Shown: one piece after another, positions 1 through 5,262 of the stretch | Layout: each line of letters starts with the position of its first letter | How positions within the stretch are numbered: position 1 is the stretch's first letter | DNA from: an uncultured Granulosicoccus sp. | GTDB taxonomy: Bacteria > Pseudomonadota > Gammaproteobacteria > Granulosicoccales > Granulosicoccaceae | NCBI GenBank assembly: GCA_938016235.1 | Contig: CALLPU010000100.1 | Location: 1-5,262, forward strand | DNA: 5,262 nt | Reading direction: 5' to 3' | Program-made: the position numbers and the translations under genes | Notes under the pieces: generated by a model | What the model was told of the DNA's origin: nothing | The model's database searches: none | The model's input: only the letters and a program-made list of their open reading frames with translations

Positions 1-11
1 ATGATGGATCT

Positions 12-176
12 CTAGTGGGTCGTGCGGTTAATTCGGTGACAGACATGTTGTTCCCGGCGTCGTCAGAACAAGGCAGAAAAGCGACGCGTATTGGGTTATA
101 CGGGGAGCTTTTCTAACGCTGGGCTGGCGGCGCTGGGGACCAAATGTGTTACCGAATTAGCCGCACGACTCACTAG
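12..176. repeat. Long imperfect palindrome, possible MITE or structured RNA
   Basis: Almost the whole non-coding stretch downstream of the kinase gene folds on itself. The outer stem pairs 12-41 with 147-176: 30 pairs with no bulge, 27 Watson-Crick and 3 G-T (18/170, 28/160, 38/150). After a two-base bulge, 44-46 pair with 144-146. A second stem pairs 50-66 with 124-140: 17 pairs, 4 of them G-T (52/138, 56/134, 60/130, 63/127). Past an internal loop, 75-82 pair with 107-114 (8 perfect pairs) and 87-91 with 98-102, leaving loop 92-97. All seven wobbles are G-T on the plus strand, so they would be A-C mismatches on the minus strand. The outer arms start and end with CTAG, placing a TA at each border. 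The palindrome itself is seen directly. Its identity as an ERIC/Correia-like mobile miniature element or as a plus-strand RNA is inference. No coding potential was recognised in 1-197. Confidence 0.8.
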
Positions 177-197
177 GTCGGGCGATTCGTGAAACGT

Positions 198-1433
198 TCA
201 CGCCAGCATTTTGTTGGCTTTTGCAAAGAAATCCTCACTGCCAAAATTGCCTGATTTCAAGGCAAGAGCCAGGTTCTGGCCGCTTACGTTGAGCGCAGGC
301 ACCCCGGGATCAATCATGGGCCCGATGTTCAATGCCTCCAGATCGAGTGCTTGAACAATCGCCCCTGAGGTTTCACCGCCCGCACAAATCAGCCTACCGA
401 TGCCGCTGCTAACCGCCAATCGTGCAACCTCCCCAAAGAATTGCTCGATCGTGTTCGCCGTGTGGTCAGCACCAAACTTCGCCTGCAGAGACTTGACGTT
501 ATCAGGTGAATCGGACGTGGAGACCAGCGGCAATGCCTGTTGCGCAAGTGCCCATTCAACGACCTGCTCGGGTGTCACCTGACCGTTGAGAAGTTCATCA
601 ATGGCGATGGCCTTGTGGGCACCACCCGACTGGCAATGATGATCCACTTGCGCCAGCGTCGTGACTGAGCAGGACCCTGACAAGGCGAGCGCATTACCGG
701 GTTGACCGGACCAGGCTGGCACATCCGCAGCCTGTTTTCCGTACAGGGCTGGTAAGCCAATGGCAATGCCGGAACCACCTGTAAGCAAACCAAAACCCTT
801 GGCGGCGTTGGCCAGAACAATCAGATCGTTGTCATCCACGGCATCACAGACAACATAACGCCTACCTGCAGCCGCTTCAGACAAGAGCGTTGCACGAGCC
901 TCACCCGCACGCAGTGCGCTGAGCGGAACATGACCGACAGGAGTTGCCGTCTGGTGCGCTAACCAACGGCGTAAATCAGAATCGGTCATTGGAGTGATGG
1001 GATGATTGCGCAGGCTACTGTCGGATAGCAACGTATCAAATACAAACAGGTGCCCCTGGTAGATGGTGCGTCCTGTCGCTGGAAACGCCGGGCAGACAAT
1101 GACAGGGTCTGTGCATTGCAGGGCATTCACCAGCGCATCAATGACAGGCCCAATGTTGCCCTGTTTCGTTGAGTCAAACGTTGAGCAGTACTTGAAAATG
1201 ATCAGCTCACAACCCTGCGCCTTGAGCCAGTGCAGTGCTTCCAGCGACTGATCAACAGCCTCTTGCACAGGGCAGGATCGGGACTTGAGCGAGATGACGC
1301 CAGCTTCCACACTCGGATCGCAGGCACCCTCTGGTGTACGCACATACTGAGTTGTTTGCATGCCTCCCTGAGCTAGAGTCAGCGCGATATCAGAAGACCC
1401 CGTGAAGTCATCACCAATGACACCGATTTTCAT
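198..1433 (-). CDS. otnK: 3-oxo-tetronate 4-kinase (DUF1537 four-carbon acid sugar kinase)
   Basis: This is a cytoplasmic kinase of the DUF1537 family. OtnK members phosphorylate 3-oxo-tetronate at O4 with ATP, feeding degradation of four-carbon acid sugars to DHAP. The 411-residue length fits the family (about 420). The N-terminal substrate domain carries GDDFTGSSD (7-15), KYCSTFDST (81-89), PAFPATGRTIYQG (115-127) and GGSG (219-222). The C-terminal nucleotide domain carries LSGSCS (251-256), GGETSG (352-357), GPMIDPGVP (371-379) and LKSGNFGSEDFF (392-403). The stretch VISLKSRSCP through FKYCSTFDST closely matches what I recall of OtnK rather than the related DtnK or PdxA2-partner kinases. 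The ATG overlaps the DAHP synthase stop (ATGA, 4 nt), with GGAG at 1441-1444 seven bases upstream, which fixes this start and suggests translational coupling. The usual partners (OtnC, OtnI, a tetronate dehydrogenase) are absent here, so the exact substrate is less certain than the family. Confidence 0.92.
   Translation of the reverse strand: MKIGVIGDDFTGSSDIALTLAQGGMQTTQYVRTPEGACDPSVEAGVISLKSRSCPVQEAVDQSLEALHWLKAQGCELIIFKYCSTFDSTKQGNIGPVIDALVNALQCTDPVIVCPAFPATGRTIYQGHLFVFDTLLSDSSLRNHPITPMTDSDLRRWLAHQTATPVGHVPLSALRAGEARATLLSEAAAGRRYVVCDAVDDNDLIVLANAAKGFGLLTGGSGIAIGLPALYGKQAADVPAWSGQPGNALALSGSCSVTTLAQVDHHCQSGGAHKAIAIDELLNGQVTPEQVVEWALAQQALPLVSTSDSPDNVKSLQAKFGADHTANTIEQFFGEVARLAVSSGIGRLICAGGETSGAIVQALDLEALNIGPMIDPGVPALNVSGQNLALALKSGNFGSEDFFAKANKMLA
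202..222 (+). terminator. Weak plus-strand terminator-like hairpin inside otnK 3' end
   Basis: On the plus strand, 202-208 pair with 212-218 around a TTT loop (seven pairs, one G-T), followed directly by TTTT at 219-222. It lies 26 bp beyond the palindrome at 12-176, so it could end a plus-strand transcript of that element. The stem is short, the T tract has only four bases, and the DNA also encodes the last residues of the kinase, so chance is a serious alternative. Confidence 0.2.
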
Positions 1434-2515
1434 TCATATGCTCCAGTGGTGTTAACGCTTGCGTTGAATACGTGAGTCTTGATGGCTTGAGCGAGAGAGT
1501 CGATGACGCCTTCCGTGTCTTCCCAGCCCAGACAGCCATCTGTAATGCTCTGACCGTAGGTCAGCGGTTCTGAGCTGTTAGCATCTTGTTTGCCTGCAAC
1601 CAGGTGACTCTCCAGCATCAACCCGCCAATCTTGTGCGCCTCATCACCCAGGCGGCTGGCGATGGCCTGTGCCACCTGAGGTTGCTGCAGGGGGTCCTTG
1701 TGGCTGTTGGCATGGCTGCAATCAATGATCAGTCGGCGTTTGATACCACGATCCATTTGTTGCTGCCAGGCTGCCTGAACACTGCGACTATCGTAGTTGG
1801 GTTTGGCACCACCACGCAGGATAAGGTGGGCGTCCTCGTTGCCGGAAGTTCTGAACAAGGCCAGCGTGCCAGTATCCGTTGGGCTCAGGAAAGCGTGTGC
1901 GTGCCCGGCTGCCTGAACTGCATCAATGGCGATGGATACATCACCACTGGTTGCGTTCTTGAACCCGACTGGAAACGACAGTCCGGAGGCGATTTCACGG
2001 TGCACCTGACTCTCGGTGGTGCGCGCGCCAATTGCACCCCAGCTCACGGTATCTGCATAGTATTGACCCGAGGCAGCATCGAGAAATTCGCAACCGGCCG
2101 GCATGCCGATGTCAGCCAGATCAATCAGTAGCTTTCTAGCCATGAACAACCCTTCATCAATGCGAAAACTCTGATCTCTGTAGGGGTCGTTAATCAAGCC
2201 TTTCCAGCCTACGATGGTGCGGGGTTTTTCGAAATACACCCGCATGACCACTTCTAGCACGTCTTTGTGGCGCTCACGCAAGGTCTTGAGCCTTGACGCG
2301 TATTCGAGGGCTGAAGCAGGATCGTGTATGGAACAGGGGCCGACGACCAGCAGCAAACGCTGATCGGTACCGTCCATGATGCGGGCAATGCGATCCCGTG
2401 TCTGGGCGATGGCCAGAGCATGCGCTTCCTGCAACGGCAGCGCCTCTGCAAGCTCGGCCGGGCTTCGCATGGACACAATGGATTGTATGCGAACGTTCGA
2501 AATTGACGTGGCCAT
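1430..2515 (-). CDS. aroG: 3-deoxy-7-phosphoheptulonate (DAHP) synthase, class I AroF/G/H type
   Basis: The enzyme condenses phosphoenolpyruvate with erythrose 4-phosphate to DAHP, the entry step of the shikimate pathway, in the cytoplasm. Started at 2515 the product has 361 residues, and its active site falls in exact E. coli AroG numbering. Metal ligands are C61 (GPCSIHD), H268 (DCSHANS), E302 (MLESHL) and D326 (SITDGCLGWEDT). Substrate-binding residues are R92 and K97 (MRVYFEKPRT), R165 (GARTTESQVHRE) and K186 (VGFKN). All look intact. An in-frame ATG 45 bp upstream (2560) would add 15 residues that E. coli AroG lacks. It also sits at or ahead of the likely transcription start, so 2515 is preferred. 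Neither start has a strong Shine-Dalgarno. FLSPTDTG (209-216) resembles the Trp-sensitive AroH version, so the symbol aroG denotes the family, not the inhibitor. Position 150, usually proline, is glycine. It follows a terminator, so it probably heads its own unit with otnK. Confidence 0.95.
   Translation of the reverse strand: MATSISNVRIQSIVSMRSPAELAEALPLQEAHALAIAQTRDRIARIMDGTDQRLLLVVGPCSIHDPASALEYASRLKTLRERHKDVLEVVMRVYFEKPRTIVGWKGLINDPYRDQSFRIDEGLFMARKLLIDLADIGMPAGCEFLDAASGQYYADTVSWGAIGARTTESQVHREIASGLSFPVGFKNATSGDVSIAIDAVQAAGHAHAFLSPTDTGTLALFRTSGNEDAHLILRGGAKPNYDSRSVQAAWQQQMDRGIKRRLIIDCSHANSHKDPLQQPQVAQAIASRLGDEAHKIGGLMLESHLVAGKQDANSSEPLTYGQSITDGCLGWEDTEGVIDSLAQAIKTHVFNASVNTTGAYE
1441..1444 (-). 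promoter_or_regulatory. Shine-Dalgarno site of otnK inside aroG end
   Basis: GGAG on the minus strand sits 7 nt ahead of the kinase ATG and lies within the last codons of the DAHP synthase gene. With the ATGA stop/start overlap at 1430-1433, it supports re-initiation by ribosomes that have just finished the upstream gene. Confidence 0.7.
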
Positions 2516-2560
2516 GGGTGTAAGGGTGCTGCCCCCAAAGGACGTGATGGATTCCCCCAT

Positions 2561-2590
2561 GATATAGCAATGCAGCCTGTGGGTTGATCA
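2561..2590 (-). promoter_or_regulatory. Possible promoter of the aroG-otnK unit
   Basis: On the minus strand, TATATC at 2566-2561 is preceded by TG one base upstream (2569-2568), giving an extended -10 form, with a poor -35 match (TGATCA, 2590-2585, 18-bp spacing). Initiation would fall near 2554. That lies downstream of the first in-frame ATG at 2560 and leaves a leader of about 40 nt before the preferred start at 2515. A promoter is expected here because the sugar operon terminates at 2622-2646, but this exact assignment is weak. No TyrR or TrpR box was recognised. Confidence 0.25.
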
Positions 2591-2621
2591 GACACTGCAA
2601 CCTGCTTTTAGAGCGCCCAGC

Positions 2622-2646
2622 AAAAAGGGCTCACAAGGAGCCCTTT
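2622..2646 (-). terminator. Rho-independent terminator of the sugar ABC operon
   Basis: A perfect 9-bp stem (2624-2632 with 2638-2646) encloses a 5-nt loop. On the minus strand it is followed by five T residues (2626-2622; the first three are also part of the stem). It lies about 50 bp past the MalG-like stop codon and ahead of the DAHP synthase promoter region, so it separates the two minus-strand units. On the plus strand it is followed by TTTCATT only, so it is mainly directional. Confidence 0.85.
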
Positions 2647-2659
2647 CATTGACACTCTG

Positions 2660-2680
2660 GCCCGGTCTTCATGACCGGGC
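2660..2680 (-). other. GC-rich hairpin downstream of the last permease gene
   Basis: A perfect 8-bp stem, GCCCGGTC (2660-2667) with GACCGGGC (2673-2680), closes a 5-nt loop. It lies 14 bp past the permease stop codon and 13 bp ahead of the terminator. There is no T tract, so it is not itself an intrinsic terminator. A role in protecting the mRNA 3' end from exonucleases is inferred. Confidence 0.6.
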
Positions 2681-2694
2681 AATAACGGGTGCGA

Positions 2695-3546
2695 TCAGCC
2701 TTTCGTGGCGCCGAGTGTCAGGCCGGCGATGAAATGCTTCTGCATCGCGAAGAACATGACAACCGGTGGAACCGCGGCAAGTAGTGATGCTGCCGATACC
2801 AGATGCCACTGACTGACAAACTGACCGTTCAGCGCTCGAACGCCCGCTGTTATGGGCAGTGCATGATCACCCTGGATCAGTACGGTGGCCCAGAAGAAAT
2901 CATTCCAGATAAACGTGAATATCAACACTGATAGCGCTGCGATGGCAGGCTTCACCAACGGTAGCACCAGATGCCAGAATATCTTGAATTCTCCCACGCC
3001 ATCTATGCGTGCTGACTCAATGAGCTCGTAGGGAAGCGCTTTGATGAAGTTACGCATGAACAGTGTACAAAATCCCAACTGGAACGCAGCGTGGAACAGC
3101 ACGAGGCCGGTGACTGTGTCATACAGTCCCGTGTTAACCGACAGATCACGAACCGGTACCATCAGGATCTGAAAGGGCACAAAGTTACCTGCTACAAAGA
3201 TGAAGAACAGGGGGATGGCCCATTTGAAGCGATACACGGATAGCGCATAGCCAGTCAGACACGATAACCCGACCGTCAGGATCACAGTGGGTATGGTGAT
3301 TCGAACAGAGTTCCACAGATACATGCCAGCTTTTGACTGCTGGAATACGGCCAGGTAATTCTCGACCATCAGGAAGTCGCTGGGAATGCCGAAAATATTA
3401 CCGGCGTTGATATCTGCTGCTGGACGAATGGATGTCAGGAAGATTGCCAGTAGAGGCAACAGCCAGATGAATAACGCAACCGGCAGGATAAGCTGGTAAC
3501 CGGTTCTGACTCCGGCGCTTGAATTTTCAATAGGTTTCGGAAACAT
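2695..3546 (-). CDS. Carbohydrate ABC transporter permease, CUT1 family, MalG/UgpE-like
   Basis: This is an inner-membrane subunit of a sugar importer, pairing with the adjacent MalF-like permease to form the translocation channel. The 283-residue length is typical. Six hydrophobic segments are visible at about 17-38, 82-104, 110-131, 142-163, 200-221 and 250-268. The cytoplasmic EAA loop, which docks on the ATPase, reads ELIESARIDGVGEFKIFWHL followed by VLP (174-196), with the conserved glycine at 185. The C-terminus ends with FIAGLTLGATKG, the family's usual tail. The ATG is 6 bp after the preceding stop, and AGAGAGGG (3563-3556) lies 9 nt upstream inside the preceding gene, which supports this start and co-transcription. 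It is the last gene of the operon, before the hairpin and terminator at 2622-2680. The substrate cannot be assigned from the sequence. Confidence 0.93.
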   Translation of the reverse strand: MFPKPIENSSAGVRTGYQLILPVALFIWLLPLLAIFLTSIRPAADINAGNIFGIPSDFLMVENYLAVFQQSKAGMYLWNSVRITIPTVILTVGLSCLTGYALSVYRFKWAIPLFFIFVAGNFVPFQILMVPVRDLSVNTGLYDTVTGLVLFHAAFQLGFCTLFMRNFIKALPYELIESARIDGVGEFKIFWHLVLPLVKPAIAALSVLIFTFIWNDFFWATVLIQGDHALPITAGVRALNGQFVSQWHLVSAASLLAAVPPVVMFFAMQKHFIAGLTLGATKG

Positions 3547-3552
3547 ATCGGC

Positions 3553-4497
3553 TTACCCTCTCTCGTCCTGATACATGCGCCACAAGAAAAAGCTGATGTA
3601 CACCAGCATGATCAGGAACAGGACCGTTGCAATGGCAGACCCGTATCCCATTCTGAATCCGTATTCGGACAGTGCGGTTTCGAACATGTAGTAGGCTAGT
3701 ACGTTGGATGATCCGTACGGCCCACCGGCAGTCATGATTGCGATAAGGTCGAACGAGCGGAGTGCACCAATTACAGTAACCACCACGGCAATGAAAGTGG
3801 CAGGCTTGAGCTGAGGCAGGATGACATACCACAACATTTTCCAGCCTTTGGCGTTGTCCAGTCGGCCGGCCTCCACCTGATCCGGCGAGACGTTGTTAAG
3901 GCCAGTGAGATACAGGATCATGCAGTAGGCAATCTGCGGCCAGAGACCGGCAGCAATGATACCGAAGGTCACGAGGTCTTCATCGGCCAGAATGGCAGGG
4001 GGCTGTGCACCAAAGAAACCCCAGATGATGCCCACGATGCCGAAATCGGGGTTGTAGAACCAGCTGAAGATCAGACCGACAACCACCTGGCTGATAACAA
4101 ACGGAAAAAAGAATAACGACTTGTACAGGCGTATTCCGGTGACGGTCTGGTTCAGGAACAATGCAATGGCAAGACCGGCAGGAACCGCCAGCATGTACAG
4201 TACAAGCCACCACACGTTGTTGATCAGGGAGGTATAAAAGCGATCGTCGTCCATGAGCTCGACGTAGTTGGCCATGCCAACCCACTCTTTTTCGCCCAGC
4301 CCATCCCACGCGTAAAAGGAAATCCAGATAGATTGGAATATGGGAGCAATAACGTAAATGAAGAAGAATATCAGGCCGGGTAGCAGGAACAGCCAGGGGG
4401 CTAACTTGATCCGATTGCGATAGAGCCAGCTACGATCTCCGGGCGGAGGACCGCTGGAGTCAGTTAGAGCTGTTGCGGCACTGCCAGTACTCGACAT
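3553..4497 (-). CDS. Carbohydrate ABC transporter permease, CUT1 family, MalF/UgpA-like
   Basis: This is an inner-membrane channel subunit of a sugar importer, 314 residues. A polar N-terminal tail of about 30 residues (rich in S, T, G and P) precedes six hydrophobic segments at roughly 32-53, 96-115, 125-148, 176-198, 232-255 and 285-306. The EAA docking loop is VEAGRLDNAKGWKMLWYVIL followed by P (208-228), with conserved glycine 218 and the ILP ending. It has the short UgpA-like layout and lacks the extra large periplasmic domain of E. coli MalF. The ATG has a strong GAGGAG 8 nt upstream, fixing the start. It lies between the solute-binding protein gene (159-bp gap containing two hairpins) and the second permease (6-bp gap), the standard binding protein-permease-permease order. 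The substrate is unknown. Confidence 0.93.
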   Translation of the reverse strand: MSSTGSAATALTDSSGPPPGDRSWLYRNRIKLAPWLFLLPGLIFFFIYVIAPIFQSIWISFYAWDGLGEKEWVGMANYVELMDDDRFYTSLINNVWWLVLYMLAVPAGLAIALFLNQTVTGIRLYKSLFFFPFVISQVVVGLIFSWFYNPDFGIVGIIWGFFGAQPPAILADEDLVTFGIIAAGLWPQIAYCMILYLTGLNNVSPDQVEAGRLDNAKGWKMLWYVILPQLKPATFIAVVVTVIGALRSFDLIAIMTAGGPYGSSNVLAYYMFETALSEYGFRMGYGSAIATVLFLIMLVYISFFLWRMYQDERG

Positions 4498-4505
4498 GGT
4501 CTATT

Positions 4506-4511
4506 CTCCTC
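4506..4511 (-). promoter_or_regulatory. Strong Shine-Dalgarno site of the MalF-like permease
   Basis: GAGGAG on the minus strand lies 8 nt ahead of the ATG at 4497. It settles the start and shows that translation of this permease begins independently after the long structured gap rather than by coupling to the binding-protein gene. Confidence 0.75.
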
Positions 4512-4530
4512 GTAGCAAATGATGGTGTGG

Positions 4531-4558
4531 AAGCGTTTGAGGTTGTCCTCAAACGCTT
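4531..4558 (-). other. Perfect 12-bp intergenic hairpin
   Basis: AAGCGTTTGAGG (4531-4542) pairs perfectly with 4547-4558 around a 4-nt loop. It lies between the binding-protein stop and the permease ribosome-binding site. No T run follows on either strand, so it is not a classical terminator. By analogy with the malE-malF gap, such a stem can protect the 3' end of the binding-protein message and so raise its yield relative to the permeases. That role is inference. Confidence 0.75.
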
Positions 4559-4595
4559 GCCGGCATTTCTAATGGATACACTGACTCAAGCTGAA

Positions 4596-4638
4596 CGTGC
4601 GAACAGCACAACGGTGTGTCGAAACATGCTGTCGCACG
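4596..4638 (-). other. Second intergenic hairpin with one bulged base
   Basis: The arms 4596-4608 and 4627-4638 form 12 pairs with one bulged base and an 18-nt loop. It begins about 18 bp after the binding-protein stop codon and precedes the 4531-4558 hairpin in the direction of transcription. It has no T tract. It probably acts with the next hairpin in differential message stability within the operon; this is inferred from position only. Confidence 0.55.
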
Positions 4639-4656
4639 CCCAGCCGGTACTGATTC

Positions 4657-5262
4657 TTACTTGTAAACGCGTTCCTGAATCTTGTCCAGACGCTTGAGAA
4701 TGGCGTCGAGGCGTTCTGGCTTGATCATGAACTCCTGAAAGCCTTCCATACCTGCCTTGGCCATTTCAGCCGGAGCATCACGGTCGAAGAACTGCGCCAG
4801 ACCGGTTGCGGTGCTCACAGTTTCAAAGCCTTTTTGCAGGAACTTGTCGTCACCGACTTCTGCGTTCTTGTTGATAGGAAGTTGACCAATAGTCTTGTTC
4901 CATTCGGTTTGAACATCAGGCTGCGCCACGAACTCGAGGAATTTGCGAGCATCTTCCTTGTTCTTGGCATTGGATGGGATGAAGAAAGCATCCGTCGGTG
5001 CTTCTTCAGCGCGATCCAGACCCGGTGTGATTTCAGGGAACTGGAAGTAATCAATCTGATCATCGGTCAGGCCAGCATCACGCATGGCGGCAACACTGAA
5101 GTTACCCATGACGTACATGGCCGCTTCGCCTTTGACGAAAGGTGCCAGTGCATCCTGCCAGCTCATGGTGGCGTGGTTTTCGATGAAGTAACCTGGCTCA
5201 ACCAGCTCACGCCATTTTTCGAAAACATCAACGATACGAGGATCGCTGTATTTGATTTTACC
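4657..5262 (-). CDS. Sugar ABC transporter solute-binding protein, C-terminal part (partial)
   Basis: The frame is open from the window edge (5262) to the TAA at 4657, giving the last 201 residues of a protein. An internal ATG at 5166 should not be taken as the start, because the in-frame residues upstream (SDPRIVDVFEKWRELVEPGY and onward) continue the same fold. It is recognised as a family 1 (CUT1) extracellular binding protein from the sequence WQDALAPFVKGEAAMYVMGN, then FQFPEITPG, DAFFIPSNAKNKEDARKFLE, and a late helical segment ending RLDAILKRLDKIQERVYK. The protein should act in the periplasm, capturing a sugar and delivering it to the two permeases encoded next. The signal peptide, N-lobe, promoter and most ligand contacts lie outside the window, so the ligand is unknown. 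These full-family protein lengths are usually near 400-450, so about half is missing. Confidence 0.9.
   Translation of the reverse strand, partial: GKIKYSDPRIVDVFEKWRELVEPGYFIENHATMSWQDALAPFVKGEAAMYVMGNFSVAAMRDAGLTDDQIDYFQFPEITPGLDRAEEAPTDAFFIPSNAKNKEDARKFLEFVAQPDVQTEWNKTIGQLPINKNAEVGDDKFLQKGFETVSTATGLAQFFDRDAPAEMAKAGMEGFQEFMIKPERLDAILKRLDKIQERVYK

Noticed and set aside
83..106. Kink-turn in the apical stem
   Set aside because: A tandem G-A mismatch is possible, but the three-base bulge needed on one strand is absent.
12..176. Integron attC site
   Set aside because: The palindrome ends lack the RYYYAAC and GTTRRRY boxes that define attC, and no integrase or cassette layout is visible.
12..176. 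Intrinsic terminator of otnK
   Set aside because: It follows the kinase stop in the right direction, but on the minus strand the stem carries seven A-C mismatches and is not followed by a T tract (the next bases are AGATCCATCAT). It may impede transcription but does not fit a standard terminator.
1586..2131. 181-codon open frame on the plus strand antisense to the DAHP synthase gene
   Set aside because: It lies wholly inside a strongly conserved gene, its translation is Cys/Gly-rich without recognisable motifs, and no plausible ribosome-binding site stands out. It is a shadow of the coding strand.
2490..2499. CGAACGTTCG palindrome as an operator
   Set aside because: It lies within the DAHP synthase coding sequence, is only 10 bp, and matches no regulator site I recognise.
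2515..2560. Upstream ATG at 2560 as the DAHP synthase start
   Set aside because: It would add 15 residues absent from E. coli AroG, whereas the ATG at 2515 puts every active-site residue in exact AroG numbering. The candidate -10 box also touches the 2560 codon.
2254..2600. Alternative minus-strand frames over the DAHP synthase 5' end
   Set aside because: They overlap the genuine N-terminal coding sequence in other frames, show no family resemblance, and do not look like an aromatic-amino-acid leader peptide (no run of Phe, Tyr or Trp codons before a terminator/antiterminator pair).
3527..3832. Extra minus-strand open frame across the permease junction
   Set aside because: It overlaps the end of the MalF-like gene in another frame, is not membrane-like, and both flanking permeases are full length, so there is no frameshift to explain.

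Overview
This 5.26 kb window looks like a proteobacterial chromosome, most likely a gammaproteobacterium. The evidence is a mid-range GC content, tightly packed genes, and a DAHP synthase that lines up residue for residue with E. coli AroG. No 16S or other phylogenetic marker is present, so the genus cannot be named. All five recognisable genes are on the minus strand, so transcription runs from high to low coordinates.

Region 4657-5262 holds the C-terminal ~201 residues of a solute-binding protein that continues beyond the window edge. Two intergenic hairpins follow (4596-4638 and 4531-4558). Then come two CUT1-type sugar permeases (3553-4497 MalF/UgpA-like, 2695-3546 MalG/UgpE-like), 6 bp apart. 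The operon closes with a hairpin at 2660-2680 and a convincing Rho-independent terminator at 2622-2646. No ATPase gene is visible, and the transported substrate cannot be read from the sequence.

Region 1430-2621 starts a second unit: a short promoter-bearing gap, then a catalytically intact class I DAHP synthase, the first enzyme of the shikimate pathway. Its stop codon overlaps the start of a DUF1537 acid-sugar kinase of the OtnK type (3-oxo-tetronate 4-kinase, 198-1433). The ATGA overlap and the well-placed GGAG ahead of the kinase indicate translational coupling. Pairing an aromatic-biosynthesis enzyme with an acid-sugar catabolic kinase is unexpected. OtnK is normally found with an aldolase/decarboxylase, an isomerase and a dehydrogenase, none of which lies in this window.

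Region 1-197, downstream of the kinase, has no gene. It holds the most striking non-coding signal: a ~165-nt nearly complete imperfect palindrome (12-176). Every transition-type deviation within its two long stem registers is a G-T (G-U) pair when read on the plus strand. The palindrome is bounded by TA dinucleotides. It may be an ERIC/Correia-like miniature inverted-repeat element, a plus-strand structured RNA, or both.
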